Positions 36,782 through 45,184 of a stretch of 47,431 nt of DNA are shown here, piece by piece. Location: positions 1-47,431 of the forward strand of contig NZ_AFOZ01000015.1 in the NCBI RefSeq assembly GCF_000217915.1. Reading direction: 5' to 3'. The position numbers and the translations under genes were made by a program. Each line of letters starts with the position of its first letter. Position 1 is the first letter of the stretch. The notes beneath the pieces were generated by a model. The model was given only the letters and a program-made list of their open reading frames with translations. It ran no database searches and was not told the DNA's origin. This DNA is from Shewanella sp. HN-41 (GTDB lineage: Bacteria > Pseudomonadota > Gammaproteobacteria > Enterobacterales > Shewanellaceae).

Positions 36782-36815
36782 CAAAGCAGCGAACCTTCGC
36801 TGCTTTGTTGTTTTT
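36782..36815 (+). terminator. Terminator of the DUF368 gene
   Basis: Stem CAAAGCAGCG (36782-36791), loop AACCTT, CGCTGCTTTG (36798-36807), then T-rich sequence (TTGTTTTT). Confidence 0.88.
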
Positions 36816-36948
36816 GCCTCACCGGCACCAGATATTTAATTTTTATGGTTTTTTTTGTACAATCCTCAGCCTTTGCGGTGGTGTGCTCCATGGTTGAAAG
36901 CACCCGTATGAACTCAGTATGAGTTTGTCGTTACGATAAGGATGTTTT

Positions 36949-38538
36949 GTGAATAAGAATTCCGTTTCATGGGCGGGCGCAGCGCTCGCTTTCTTCGCGT
37001 TAACTCATGTCATTACCAATAGTATCAATAAGCAAGATATCGGCCTCTCCCCTGAGCAAAGCACGCAGATGGAAAACACATTGCAGCAGTATGGGCCCAA
37101 GGGTAATGGATCTCAGTATGGCCAATATGCTCAAGCCGATGATACAAATCTCACTACTGACAACAGCCTTGAGAATGTCCACCATATTTACAGTAATAAG
37201 GGGGCTTTTGCTGCACTTCGGCAGGATGGTAGCGTGGTGACATGGGGCGATCGTCAGTGCGGCGGCGACCATAGCGCCGTGGCGGGTGAATTAGTCAATG
37301 TAAAAACCATTTTTGCTTCGGCAAATCGGTGTGGTTTTGCGGCATTAACCCAAGACCATCGACTGGTGATTTGGGATATGGGGGATGCGCCATCATTACT
37401 TAAAGATAAGCTTACGCAAGTGGCGGATTTTGTGATGCATGATGATCTGTTTGCCGCCATAAAACGAGATGGCAGTGTGATCAGTTGGTCTATCGTGGAT
37501 GGGTCTTTAGATGAATTAACTCAAGGGATTTATTCCGCGCCAGAGATGAAAGATGTGCTGAGTGTGAGCATTAATGATGCCGCATTTGCAGCCCTAAAAC
37601 AGGATGGCACTGTGGTGACTTGGGGCTCGGCATATCACGGTGGTGATAGTCACTACCTTGCTGCAAAACTTAAGGATATCAAAGCTATTTATGCGGGGCC
37701 AAGTGCCTTTACTGCTGTGACTCAAAATGGAGAGTTAATTTCTTGGGGGAGCGTCAATGGGGGGCAAGAGAGCCAAGATCAAGTGGATAAACTCAGCCAG
37801 TTTACTTCTGCCCTTAAGGTTTTTCCTAATGAATATGGCTTTGCAGCACTGATGGCCGATGGCAGAGTCTATGCGTGGGGTGAAGATGTTCCGTCCGAGA
37901 GTCGCATCGACTTGCCGTTAGAACTGACCCTAGTACCAGCGAACAGCCAAGATAAAGTGATTGATATTGTCAGTAATAGCGGGGCTTATGCCGCCTTAAA
38001 GGCCAATGGGCAAGTGGTTGCTTGGGGTCATAAATTCGATGGGGGCGATGCCTCCACAGTTCAACACAAGTTACAGCAGGTACGTGCTTTATATGCCATG
38101 GATACTGGCTTTGTTGCCCTGCGCGAGGACGGCACTTCAATTGCTTGGCGTGGTGAAGGCTTCTTTGGAAGTGAGCCTGTGATCCAAGAGGTCGCCTCTG
38201 TGGTTCAGATTGCGACGCTAGAGCGAAATTATGCTGCATTAAAAGCGGATGGTACTGTGGTGGATGGCACCTATGGTCCTAGGGCAGGGATAACCGAGGC
38301 CGTTGAATTGATCCCCAGTGTGGTGGGATTTACAGTTAAGCGCCGCGATGGCTCGATTGCGGGTTGGCAGGGAGAAGTGCCGAACTGGAATATCGTTAAG
38401 CAAGATGTTGATTTATCAAATCTGATTGAGATACGTGGCAATATCTCTGGCATGATAGCACTCACCTCAGAGGGAAAAGTTCTGAGCTGGAACATGATAG
38501 GTGATGGCGGTGCAGCCGATCCACATCGGCTTAATTAA
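36949..38538 (+). CDS. RCC1-like beta-propeller repeat protein
   Basis: This is a 529-residue protein starting at GTG 36949 with AAGGA upstream. The N-terminal helix (WAGAALAFFALTHVITNSI) is a signal peptide or anchor, so the rest is likely periplasmic or surface. From about residue 82 onward it is built of RCC1-type units of about 40-50 residues. I count eleven copies of the core xFAALxxDGxVxxWG: for example GAFAALRQDGSVVTWG, DLFAAIKRDGSVISWS, AAFAALKQDGTVVTWG, YGFAALMADGRVYAWG, GAYAALKANGQVVAWG and SGMIALTSEGKVLSWN. The last copies are more degenerate. It presumably folds as one or two propellers and binds a partner. The function is unknown. Confidence 0.82.
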   Translation: MNKNSVSWAGAALAFFALTHVITNSINKQDIGLSPEQSTQMENTLQQYGPKGNGSQYGQYAQADDTNLTTDNSLENVHHIYSNKGAFAALRQDGSVVTWGDRQCGGDHSAVAGELVNVKTIFASANRCGFAALTQDHRLVIWDMGDAPSLLKDKLTQVADFVMHDDLFAAIKRDGSVISWSIVDGSLDELTQGIYSAPEMKDVLSVSINDAAFAALKQDGTVVTWGSAYHGGDSHYLAAKLKDIKAIYAGPSAFTAVTQNGELISWGSVNGGQESQDQVDKLSQFTSALKVFPNEYGFAALMADGRVYAWGEDVPSESRIDLPLELTLVPANSQDKVIDIVSNSGAYAALKANGQVVAWGHKFDGGDASTVQHKLQQVRALYAMDTGFVALREDGTSIAWRGEGFFGSEPVIQEVASVVQIATLERNYAALKADGTVVDGTYGPRAGITEAVELIPSVVGFTVKRRDGSIAGWQGEVPNWNIVKQDVDLSNLIEIRGNISGMIALTSEGKVLSWNMIGDGGAADPHRLN

Positions 38539-38554
38539 AGCGGTGGTAGCCTAA

Positions 38555-38590
38555 AAAAGGGCTGAGATCTGCAGCATCCCAGCCCCGTTT
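38555..38590. terminator. Terminator between the RCC1-like and regulator genes
   Basis: Stem GGGCTGAGAT (38559-38568) pairs with ATCCCAGCCC (38576-38585) with one mismatch, flanked by A and T runs on both sides, so it probably works for both convergent genes. Confidence 0.75.
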
Positions 38591-38597
38591 TAGCGTA

Positions 38598-39257
38598 TTA
38601 GGCGTGGTTGGCTTTAATTTCCCGCAGGTAGCGGTAAATTGAGTGTACTGAAATACCTAATCTGGTTGCGGCCACCTGAGCGCTGTCTTTTAGCTCAAAA
38701 ATACCTAACTCATGGAGCTGATTGACAATTTCACGGCTCTTCTGTGATGGTGAAATCGCAGGATTCGAGCGAACTTCATTATTAATGCTATCGATAGTGC
38801 TGTGGAGCGCTTCATCGATATTTCGGGCAAAGACCTCGGGTGAGCTAGTGAGTTCGGTGCTAAATAGGTGATCCGGCATCATAGTGCGCAGCACGGATTG
38901 CAGCGGTGCATCCATATCGGTATTGATGCATAACAGTCCAATGGGCAGATTTTTACTGTTGCGGATCACAGTCGTGATCGATCTTAGCGTCTTACCATTG
39001 GCGCATTTGGTGAGGTAAGAATTGGAGATATCTTGCCCCGTTTTCAATTTCAGTAGGGCGAGATTGGTGATCGGAGCACCCACTTCACGCCCAGTGACAT
39101 GACCATTGGCAATTTTAACCACGGAGGGATGTTTGGCATCTAGGCTATGCAATACCACTTCTGTGTGCTCGCCATACATGGCGGCAATGCCATCGACGAT
39201 ATTTTCGATGGATTTGAGAATTCCCAGATCACTTTGCGTTAAATCTTGCAGTTTCAC
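38598..39257 (-). CDS. YheO/DauR-type transcriptional regulator
   Basis: This is a 219-residue regulator with an N-terminal YheO-like PAS domain (about 10-125; IENIVDGIAAMYGEHTEVVLHSL and GLLCINTDMDAP) and a C-terminal helix-turn-helix (about 165-217; ELKDSAQVAATRLGISVHSIYRYLREI). The same architecture is found in DauR, which responds to D-arginine, and in E. coli YheO. It is the third gene of a unit with ridA and a cysteine desulfidase gene (50-base gap), so it probably controls that operon in response to an amino acid. Confidence 0.88.
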   Translation of the reverse strand: MKLQDLTQSDLGILKSIENIVDGIAAMYGEHTEVVLHSLDAKHPSVVKIANGHVTGREVGAPITNLALLKLKTGQDISNSYLTKCANGKTLRSITTVIRNSKNLPIGLLCINTDMDAPLQSVLRTMMPDHLFSTELTSSPEVFARNIDEALHSTIDSINNEVRSNPAISPSQKSREIVNQLHELGIFELKDSAQVAATRLGISVHSIYRYLREIKANHA

Positions 39258-39307
39258 AATTTCAACCTTTCATTATCAATCCGCCCAATCGCAGCGGATT
39301 AAAGCCA

Positions 39308-40582
39308 TTATGTCGACATGATATCGATTATCGTGACATCGGTGGATGACATGCCATTGAGGACCATTTTGCCAATGTTTTTAATGGTTTTTTCAACATC
39401 GGTGGCAATAATGCCTTGGCCAGAAACATTGTGGCTACTTAATGCCATCAGAAATGAGCGAACGGCCGCACTGGACGAAGTGCTGACCTTCATGGCGCAG
39501 GAAGCCTTGGCACCGTCACACACCATGCCGGAGCTGTCGCTGATCACGTTTTGGATTGCGAAACAGGATTGCGCAAATGATCCCCCTGCCAAATACACCA
39601 TGGCCATAGATGCAGCGGCACTGGTGACTGTATTACCACAAAATGCTGACAGTGGCGGATAGTGTGACTTGATATAAATTGCCCCTAGGTGGCTCATGAT
39701 CAAGGCGCGGGCAAGTTTTTCTTCGCTGGCGTTATAGCATTGTGCGGTTAATACCACTGGGATGGTGGCAGCAATACCTTGGTTGCCGCTACCAAGATTG
39801 CTCATGGCAGGTAGATTAGCGCCGCCCATACGGGCATCGGAAGCCGCTGCAGTGAGCATGACAATTTTATTCAGTAAGTCTTCGCCAATGATCCCGGCTG
39901 CAATACCACTTTTCATGGTACGACCTACTTCGAGTCCATAGGGATTCGCCATGCCTTCATCGGACAATTTACCATTTAATTCAGAGGCTTTAAGGATAAA
40001 TTTAATCTCCTCAAAGGGGACTTCTAGGGCAAACTTATAGATAGATTCGATACTAATCTCAACCCCATCACAGATGGAGCCCGTGGCGACCGATTGGGTG
40101 CTATCTGAGGTGTAAACTGGCTCGCCATTGAGGCGCTTTTCAGCAATCAGGGTGTGACCGCCGCAAATTTTTACTTGCGCTTCTTGATCGCCTGCCTTGA
40201 GGGTGACACAGCAATAGATAAATTCTGCCGTTTCGGTTCGCTCCACTTTCACTTGGCCCGCATCAATAAGGCGTTGTGCCTGGGCGACCTGTTCGGGAGT
40301 GATAGTGGCAAGTACTTCTAAGCCCGCATCCGCGTTACCCGCAATAGCCCCCGCTGCAGCTGCAATCGCAAGGCCGATTTTGCCAGTGCCTGGAACATAC
40401 ACACCCATAGAGTTTTTATAAAGATTATCAGATACTTGTACCGAAATTGAACTGGGTTCTGCATTAAGTAGTGCACGAGCAACGGCCGATGCATAGGCGG
40501 CGGCTATGGGTTCTGTGCAGCCTAATGCCGGTTTGACGACTTGATTGATGATCTGAATATACTGCTGCCATTGGGGGATCAT
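39308..40582 (-). CDS. cyuA: L-cysteine desulfidase family protein (CyuA/UPF0597)
   Basis: This is a 424-residue enzyme of the serine dehydratase alpha-like/CyuA family, which breaks down L-cysteine to pyruvate, ammonia and sulfide using a [4Fe-4S] cluster. The N-terminal [12 protein letters not shown] carries the expected catalytic Cys22. Cys355 and Cys362 in [12 protein letters not shown], with another cysteine probably at 315 (FCGN) or 282, supply the cluster; their spacing of seven matches characterised desulfidases. [15 protein letters not shown] is a further family signature. It is sandwiched between ridA (21-base gap) and a YheO-type regulator. The substrate could be another amino acid of the same class. 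Confidence 0.88.
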   Translation of the reverse strand: MIPQWQQYIQIINQVVKPALGCTEPIAAAYASAVARALLNAEPSSISVQVSDNLYKNSMGVYVPGTGKIGLAIAAAAGAIAGNADAGLEVLATITPEQVAQAQRLIDAGQVKVERTETAEFIYCCVTLKAGDQEAQVKICGGHTLIAEKRLNGEPVYTSDSTQSVATGSICDGVEISIESIYKFALEVPFEEIKFILKASELNGKLSDEGMANPYGLEVGRTMKSGIAAGIIGEDLLNKIVMLTAAASDARMGGANLPAMSNLGSGNQGIAATIPVVLTAQCYNASEEKLARALIMSHLGAIYIKSHYPPLSAFCGNTVTSAAASMAMVYLAGGSFAQSCFAIQNVISDSSGMVCDGAKASCAMKVSTSSSAAVRSFLMALSSHNVSGQGIIATDVEKTIKNIGKMVLNGMSSTDVTIIDIMST

Positions 40583-40603
40583 GGGGTTACAACCTTACAA
40601 TGC

Positions 40604-40987
40604 TTAAATGTTAACGTGGGCTATGGCTTCAATTTCTATTTTTACACCTAGCGGAAGATCCTTAACGGCAAAGCAGCTGCGCGCTGGACAGTCAGTTTTA
40701 AAATAGGTTTTATACACTTCGTTAAAGGCGGCAAAGTCACTGATCTCGGCAAGGTAACAAGTTGTTTTGAGTACCGTTTCTAAACTACCGCCACCCGCTT
40801 CGAGCACATATTTTAGATTCTCCAACGACTGAATCGATTGCTCGGTGATCCCTCCGTCAACAACCCCTCCTTTTTCTTTACAGACAGGGAGTTGCCCTGA
40901 GGTAAAAATGAGATTGCCATAGGCCGTGCCGTGGGAATAGGGGCCAATGGCCGTGGGAGCACTTTCAGCGTGAATAATGGTTTTCAT
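40604..40987 (-). CDS. ridA: RidA family enamine/imine deaminase
   Basis: This is a 127-residue RidA (YjgF) protein. The ATG at 40987 starts MKTIIHAESAPTAIGPYSHG, the usual RidA N-terminus; the in-frame ATG at 41005 adds residues not seen in the family. Conserved Arg103 in CPARSCFAVKDLPLG and Glu120 in IEIEAIA line the substrate pocket. RidA hydrolyses reactive 2-aminoacrylate made by PLP- and Fe-S-dependent serine or cysteine lyases. Being first in an operon with a cysteine desulfidase fits that role exactly, since such enzymes release 2-aminoacrylate. Confidence 0.92.
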   Translation of the reverse strand: MKTIIHAESAPTAIGPYSHGTAYGNLIFTSGQLPVCKEKGGVVDGGITEQSIQSLENLKYVLEAGGGSLETVLKTTCYLAEISDFAAFNEVYKTYFKTDCPARSCFAVKDLPLGVKIEIEAIAHVNI

Positions 40988-41519
40988 TATCTCTCTAATC
41001 TGCAAATAAAATTGAATGACACACTCAGCGAATGTGCAACATTATTTGTATTTTTAGGTATTATTGCAATTATTTTTTAATAAAATCCCCTATTAACGAG
41101 GATATTCGCCATTTGTTGTGTATTGAGCCGAGTTGCATGTATTCATGCTTTGCTCAATAAAAGTTGAGTATTTGGTTGTTGAGTTTATTGGTGTAACTCT
41201 CTTTGCACCCAAAAGACGGGCAAAATCAAGCTGAAGTAAAGGTGTACAAAGAATTAGTGCAGCTATCTGTGGTGGAGCATAATTAGGTGCAATGATTTAG
41301 GGTCAATGATTTAGCCAGTGACTTTATTCCTATTCATCTCCCCAACATTGGGGAGTTTTGTCTGAAGTAATGTGAATTTGTGCACTTAATGTGCTCTGCC
41401 GTAGGTTTTTGAGCGTTTGGGCCGCTGCGTTATTGTGCTCGATGTAGGACGCCCTATAATGCCAAGCATTACTTTACGCTTCTTTTTCTGACGCTAATCA
41501 ATGGTAAGGAATGTACCCT
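40988..41519. other. 532-base intergenic region with hairpins
   Basis: This divergent gap lies between ridA and the transglutaminase gene. It contains a long imperfect hairpin at 41124-41158 (TTGAGC with GCTCAA, inner GCATG-TATT-CATGC). It also has a direct repeat CAATGATTTAG near 41290 and 41304, and a T-tailed hairpin at 41338-41359. No credible open frame. A small RNA is possible but unproven. Confidence 0.4.
41338..41359 (+). terminator. Terminator-like hairpin without an obvious upstream gene
   Basis: Stem CTCCCCA (41338-41344), loop ACAT, TGGGGAG (41349-41355), then TTTT. No plus-strand gene lies immediately before it. Confidence 0.55.
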
Positions 41520-42659
41520 ATGCAAAGACGTGATTTTCTTAAAACTGCGGCGCTTTTATCGACCGCCGCGGCTATCACTCCGGTATTGGCTTCAGCTAAA
41601 TCGAGTGCCATTGAGCTTCCTTCCTCGGGGGGGCGTCGTCGTTTTTCCCTGATTAACGCCTATAATTTGGTGGCCCCCTATGGCTCTGAGGGTGTTGTTA
41701 ACTTGTGGATCCCGCTACCGGAAGAAACTGCCTTTCAGCAGATCCGCAAACTTGATTTTAACGGCACATACCAAGATGCCTACATCAGCACAAATAATGC
41801 TTATGGTGCTAAAACCCTGTTTGCTACTTGGCCCGATGCTAAGGGCAAGATGACCATAACGGTTGAATTAGTGATAGAAACCGAAGATTGGGAGCCCATT
41901 AAAGGCGGGGAATTAACCCACTACCGGACACCAACTGAACTTCACTATCCTGCCGATGTTGCACTCTACCTACAGCCGACGAAACATATGCCAATCGACG
42001 GTATTGTTAAACAGACGGCAGATAAAATAGTGGCTGGTGAAACGGATCCATTGAAAAAAGCGCGACTCATTTATAACTGGGTCAGTGCCAATATGTTCCG
42101 AGATAACAATGTGATTGGTTGTGGTACTGGTGATGTGGCGACGATCCTCGAGAGTGGCAAACTTGGCGGGAAATGTACCGATATCAACTCGGTATTTGTG
42201 GCGCTGATGCGCGCCGTCGGTGTGCCCGCCCGTGAGATGTTTGGTATTCGATTAGGTCAAGCCGTCAAGATGGGCCAATACTCTAAAAAAGCCTTTGGCA
42301 GCGCCGACGATAAAGGGGTTGCCGATGTCACTGGTGGCCAACATTGCCGTGCTATGTTCTACCTTGCTGGCTATGGCTGGTTACCCGCGGACCCTGCGGA
42401 TGTGACTAAAATGCGCCTCACCGAGAATAAGGAACATAGCGATCCTGCGGTGCAAGCCGTCAATGACTACCTGTTTGGCAACTGGGAAATGAACTGGGTC
42501 GGCTTTAACTATGGCCGCGATTTTGACTTATTCCCCGCAACGGAGCAGACTCCACTCAACAATTTTGGTTATCCCTATGCCGAAGTGGACGGCGATCCTG
42601 TTAATTACTATGAGCCAAAAGTATTTGCCTATGACTACAAGTCAAGCGAACAGCGTTAA
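41520..42659 (+). CDS. Tat-exported transglutaminase-like protein
   Basis: This is a 379-residue protein starting at the ATG at 41520 (GTAAGGA 9 bases upstream), MQRRDFLKTAALLSTAAAITPVLASA, a twin-arginine signal. The mature part carries the transglutaminase-like triad: Cys219 in GGKCTDINSVFVALMRAVGV, His275 in GGQHCRAMFYLAGYGW and Asp291 in LPADPADVT. Such bacterial proteins act as cysteine proteases or amidases rather than true transglutaminases; the substrate is unknown. Its last 29 bases overlap the start of the MerT-like gene, implying one transcript. Confidence 0.88.
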   Translation: MQRRDFLKTAALLSTAAAITPVLASAKSSAIELPSSGGRRRFSLINAYNLVAPYGSEGVVNLWIPLPEETAFQQIRKLDFNGTYQDAYISTNNAYGAKTLFATWPDAKGKMTITVELVIETEDWEPIKGGELTHYRTPTELHYPADVALYLQPTKHMPIDGIVKQTADKIVAGETDPLKKARLIYNWVSANMFRDNNVIGCGTGDVATILESGKLGGKCTDINSVFVALMRAVGVPAREMFGIRLGQAVKMGQYSKKAFGSADDKGVADVTGGQHCRAMFYLAGYGWLPADPADVTKMRLTENKEHSDPAVQAVNDYLFGNWEMNWVGFNYGRDFDLFPATEQTPLNNFGYPYAEVDGDPVNYYEPKVFAYDYKSSEQR

Positions 42660-42993
42660 GCAGCTGTTAGCGACCATGGCCGCAGCAGTGATTGCGGCCC
42701 TTGCCTCCAGCCTTTGCTGTATCGCACCCTTAATCTATTTAGTGTTTGGCGTCTCTGCGGCGGGACTGTCGGGGTTATCGAGCTTAGGTTGGTTGCAAGT
42801 GCCCATGTTGATACTGTCAACAGGGTTGATTTTGCTTGGGTTTTGGCGTTTATACTTTGCTAAAAAGCCGCTTTGCACGGGTCAGTTTAGCCGAGGACAA
42901 ATGCAGCTGATCTATTGGCTCACAGTGCCTATAGTGCTCGCTTTCCAACTCTATCCCTTTGTTTTACCTTGGCTGCTTGAGGTGTTTGAATGA
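42631..42993 (+). CDS. MerT-like heavy-metal transport membrane protein
   Basis: This is a 120-residue inner-membrane protein with three helices, the size of MerT (about 116). The first helix contains AALASSLCCIAPLIYLVFGVS, with the vicinal cysteine pair that in MerT accepts Hg(II). The loop that normally carries a second cysteine pair has only one cysteine (KKPLCTGQFSRGQ). The frame is open to 42511, but the ATG at 42631 gives the normal MerT N-terminus; upstream residues are the transglutaminase gene in another frame. Its stop overlaps the merP-like start by four bases. No merR or merA is nearby, so the metal is uncertain. Confidence 0.75.
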   Translation: MTTSQANSVKQLLATMAAAVIAALASSLCCIAPLIYLVFGVSAAGLSGLSSLGWLQVPMLILSTGLILLGFWRLYFAKKPLCTGQFSRGQMQLIYWLTVPIVLAFQLYPFVLPWLLEVFE

Positions 42994-43286
42994 AGCCACT
43001 ATCACTTACCACACTAGTCATCACATTACTGAGTTTTGCGCCATTAACTTGGGCGGGTAATTTATTGGTCATACTCGATGTCAAAGGTATGACCTGCCCA
43101 TTATGTGTCACTGTGGTCAATCAAGCCCTTCGCAAAACCGATGGCGTGCTCAAAGCCAAAGCGAACCTTAAAACCGAGCAAGCCGTAGTCACAGTCGCAG
43201 AAGATGTTAACCTCGACAATTTGCTTAAAGCCGTCGATGCCACCGGATATAAAGGCAGCATCAACAAGGTCGAAAAGCAGAGTTGA
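42990..43286 (+). CDS. MerP-like periplasmic heavy-metal-binding protein
   Basis: This is a 98-residue protein with a signal peptide (about 1-22, ending TWAGN) and one HMA domain. The metal-binding motif is GMTCPLC, with the ferredoxin-like beta-alpha-beta repeat continuing VVNQALRKTDGVLKAKANL and AVDATGYKGSI. MerP passes a soft metal ion to MerT. The start overlaps the MerT-like stop as ATGA, so the pair is translationally coupled. It is the last gene before the ssrA scar. Confidence 0.85.
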   Translation: MKPLSLTTLVITLLSFAPLTWAGNLLVILDVKGMTCPLCVTVVNQALRKTDGVLKAKANLKTEQAVVTVAEDVNLDNLLKAVDATGYKGSINKVEKQS

Positions 43287-43537
43287 GTCGGGGAATGGCT
43301 CGAAATGAGCCCACACACTTTATAGTGCAAAACTGAGTGGGTTTAGATAGAGAACGTCGGCTTTATTTTGGTTAGAAGTTCACAACTAACAGCAACCTAT
43401 TTGAGTCACACCAGACGTTAAGGCAAAGTCTTGGGGTGACTTCTGAACTGACTAAAATCGTGTATCTTACCAACCATTATTGGACGTCTATGGACTGACT
43501 TTAGTCTAAGTCATTGATTTTAGTTTTTTCAGGCAAG
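43287..43537. other. Non-coding stretch between merP-like gene and ssrA terminator
   Basis: This is about 250 bases with no open frame of note. A short hairpin, GGCTC-GAAAT-GAGCC (43297-43311), follows the merP-like gene but lacks a T tail. Confidence 0.35.
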
Positions 43538-43563
43538 AAAAAAGACGTCCTGAGACGTCTTAA
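43536..43563 (-). terminator. Terminator of ssrA (minus strand)
   Basis: Perfect 8-bp stem AAGACGTC (43542-43549) and GACGTCTT (43554-43561) with loop CTGA. Read on the minus strand the second arm runs into a six-T tract. It lies 16 bases beyond the CCA end of the ssrA fragment. Confidence 0.85.
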
Positions 43564-43574
43564 TTACTTAAATT

Positions 43575-43605
43575 GGTGGGGCGGCGGGACTTGAACCCGC
43601 GTCCA
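43575..43605 (-). other. ssrA: Displaced 3' end of ssrA (tmRNA), element attachment site
   Basis: Read on the minus strand this gives GGACGCGGGTTCAAGTCC followed by CGCCGCCCCACCA. This is the T-arm and acceptor 3' strand of tmRNA, ending in CCA, with the GCGGG/CCCGC stem and TTCAAGT loop. The rest of tmRNA (tag-encoding region, pseudoknots, 5' half) is absent in the 150 bases behind it and in the whole adjoining region. This is what remains when an element integrates into the 3' end of ssrA and restores the gene at its far end, outside the window. A tRNA is less likely because the preceding bases do not form anticodon or D arms. Confidence 0.75.
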
Positions 43606-43738
43606 GAACACCTACATTTCTTTCTATACCATTTAAAATCAGTTAGTTACAATTTAATCAAATACTTATCTGATTGCTGAGGATTGATAACGATGGTGAA
43701 TAACAAGCTGTGTGGGCACAATGTGGACACTTGGTGTT

Positions 43739-44473
43739 CTACGACCTAATTGCAGGTATCTCAAATTCCTTACCACAGGTTTCCTTTATGTGTTTTTCCC
43801 AATTAAGGTATTCATTGGTCCTAACGTGATTATCAGCGACAAACTCTTTTGGCCGTTTAGCAAGTGACGCAACAAACGTCATGTTTTTTATGGAAGATGA
43901 AGGGACGATAATAACTCTGTTTGTCCGGTCCCAAAAGATGTGATTTATATTTACTCGTCCAATGTAACTGGCGCATGTTAATGGTGCGGTGTCAGTCACA
44001 ACATTAAAAAGTGTGTATTCTGTAGATTTAAGCCTTTCTAGTTCATTCTCTGTTATAGCAATAAGTATAAAGTAAGCAATTACACAAATTATCGTTTGGC
44101 TGCCTGCTAAAAGTAAAAACTGACTAACTTTAAATTTAAGCTTAAATTTCACCTTTATATTCTTAATTTTTTGGCTTTCATAAAATTTTTTTAAGTTAGT
44201 TTCTTTCTTATCTATTAAGTACGTAATGTAAATTTGTGCTGGTATAGCAATCATCACTGTTAATGAGACAAAACCTAAATAAGGTCTTGATATTAAATGT
44301 TTTATAAAGTCATTAAATTCAGCAAGTTCGAGATAATTAACATGAAAAAATGAATAGAACTCTTTAGCGGAGACTATGCCGACTATTGAGGCTAAGAATG
44401 TAATAAGGGCTGCAATGACGCCCCAATGCTTGGATAACTGCTCAAAATACTTTCCAAAAATTGTACTAATCAT
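43739..44473 (-). CDS. Unknown AT-rich membrane protein, element cargo
   Basis: This is a 244-residue protein that I do not recognise. It has three predicted membrane helices at about 17-37, 64-88 and 117-140, with a basic cytoplasmic loop KKETNLKKFYESQKIKNIKVKFKLKFK between the second and third, and a C-terminal soluble domain of about 95 residues with three cysteines. It is visibly more AT-rich than the host genes. Its ATG lies six bases past a copy of an integrase 3' end. It is the gene closest to the attachment site, where P2-type elements often carry exclusion or defence cargo. Function unknown. Confidence 0.7.
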   Translation of the reverse strand: MISTIFGKYFEQLSKHWGVIAALITFLASIVGIVSAKEFYSFFHVNYLELAEFNDFIKHLISRPYLGFVSLTVMIAIPAQIYITYLIDKKETNLKKFYESQKIKNIKVKFKLKFKVSQFLLLAGSQTIICVIAYFILIAITENELERLKSTEYTLFNVVTDTAPLTCASYIGRVNINHIFWDRTNRVIIVPSSSIKNMTFVASLAKRPKEFVADNHVRTNEYLNWEKHIKETCGKEFEIPAIRS

Positions 44474-44475
44474 TC

Positions 44476-44527
44476 AAATTCGCCAGTGGGTTTTGGGTGA
44501 TGTCGGCGTGGCCAAGGATTCGATTTA
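44476..44527 (-). pseudogene. Second integrase 3'-tail remnant
   Basis: About 52 bases nearly identical to two separated pieces of the integrase gene at 45181-45705. 44476-44502 matches 45200-45226 at 26 of 27 bases, and 44503-44527 matches 45281-45305 at about 22 of 25. The join falls in a shared GATG, so a 54-base internal deletion at a microhomology explains it. It encodes fragments of the integrase C-terminus (NPLAN and the GHAD region). The stop codon of the next gene lies inside it. Confidence 0.85.
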
Positions 44528-45184
44528 ACTGCCAAATGAATCAAAGTTTATCCACTTCTTTTTATGCATTTCTTTTAATAAATATTGATATTTATTATTG
44601 TAATGTGCAATTTCAACATTGGTCGGACTAATGTTTTGAACGGTTATAATATAACGATTAATGAGTTTTAACTTACTTTCAAGTGCACATAATAAGCGAT
44701 AGTTTATCTGCTTTGGCTGTTTACCTATTAAGCCAACATTATGCGCTAAATCTGTTCTTTTTTCTTGGATAATGTCTTTTGAAGTTGGCTCATCGGCTGT
44801 AAGTAATGTGTCTAGATAGATGGTCTCAATTTCAGCACCATATATATAGGTAGAAGAGTTCATACCATTTCTTAACTTCCACTCATTAGACGTAATGAAA
44901 CATTTTCCTATCAAAATTAAAATATCACTATCTAACAAAGTTAGTTTAGCGATAAGTCGTTCAATCTCAGCATTTTCTCTATACATCTTATTTTGCTGCA
45001 TCAATCCCCAGAATGCGAGGAATGCTCCTATTGGACCCAACGTGCCGCCGATATAGGTGCCGAAGTGGGCCCAATCTTGTGAATCACCGGAAAGACCATA
45101 GTGAAACTTAAAGAAATAGGGGACTAACAACAGCAGGAAAACTGCAGTCATTAATCCAGCCCAATGTTTAACGGTCATTTTCAT
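44525..45184 (-). CDS. Membrane protein, possible phage abortive-infection protein
   Basis: This is a 219-residue protein with two helices at about 9-29 and 42-63, then a long soluble helical domain. The segment DWAHFGTYIGGTLGPIGAFLAFWGLMQQ followed by a helix resembles the N-terminus of proteins annotated as putative phage abortive infection (putAbiC-like). That is a motif resemblance only. The start overlaps the stop of the truncated integrase as ATGA, so it is translationally coupled to it, and the end runs into the second integrase remnant. AT-rich. It could equally be another membrane exclusion protein. Confidence 0.6.
   Translation of the reverse strand: MKMTVKHWAGLMTAVFLLLLVPYFFKFHYGLSGDSQDWAHFGTYIGGTLGPIGAFLAFWGLMQQNKMYRENAEIERLIAKLTLLDSDILILIGKCFITSNEWKLRNGMNSSTYIYGAEIETIYLDTLLTADEPTSKDIIQEKRTDLAHNVGLIGKQPKQINYRLLCALESKLKLINRYIITVQNISPTNVEIAHYNNKYQYLLKEMHKKKWINFDSFGS

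Noticed and set aside
42511..42630. N-terminal extension of the MerT-like protein
   Set aside because: The extra 40 residues are the transglutaminase gene read in another frame; MerT length and the hydrophobic first helix favour the ATG at 42631.
43575..43660. Complete tRNA gene at the ssrA scar
   Set aside because: Only the T-arm and acceptor 3' strand are recognisable; no anticodon or D arm can be drawn in the following bases.
43605..43740. Inverted pair AGAACACC / GGTGTTCT flanking the gap between the ssrA scar and the first cargo gene
   Set aside because: Only 8 bp over 135 bases; chance is a sufficient explanation and no attachment-arm pattern extends it.
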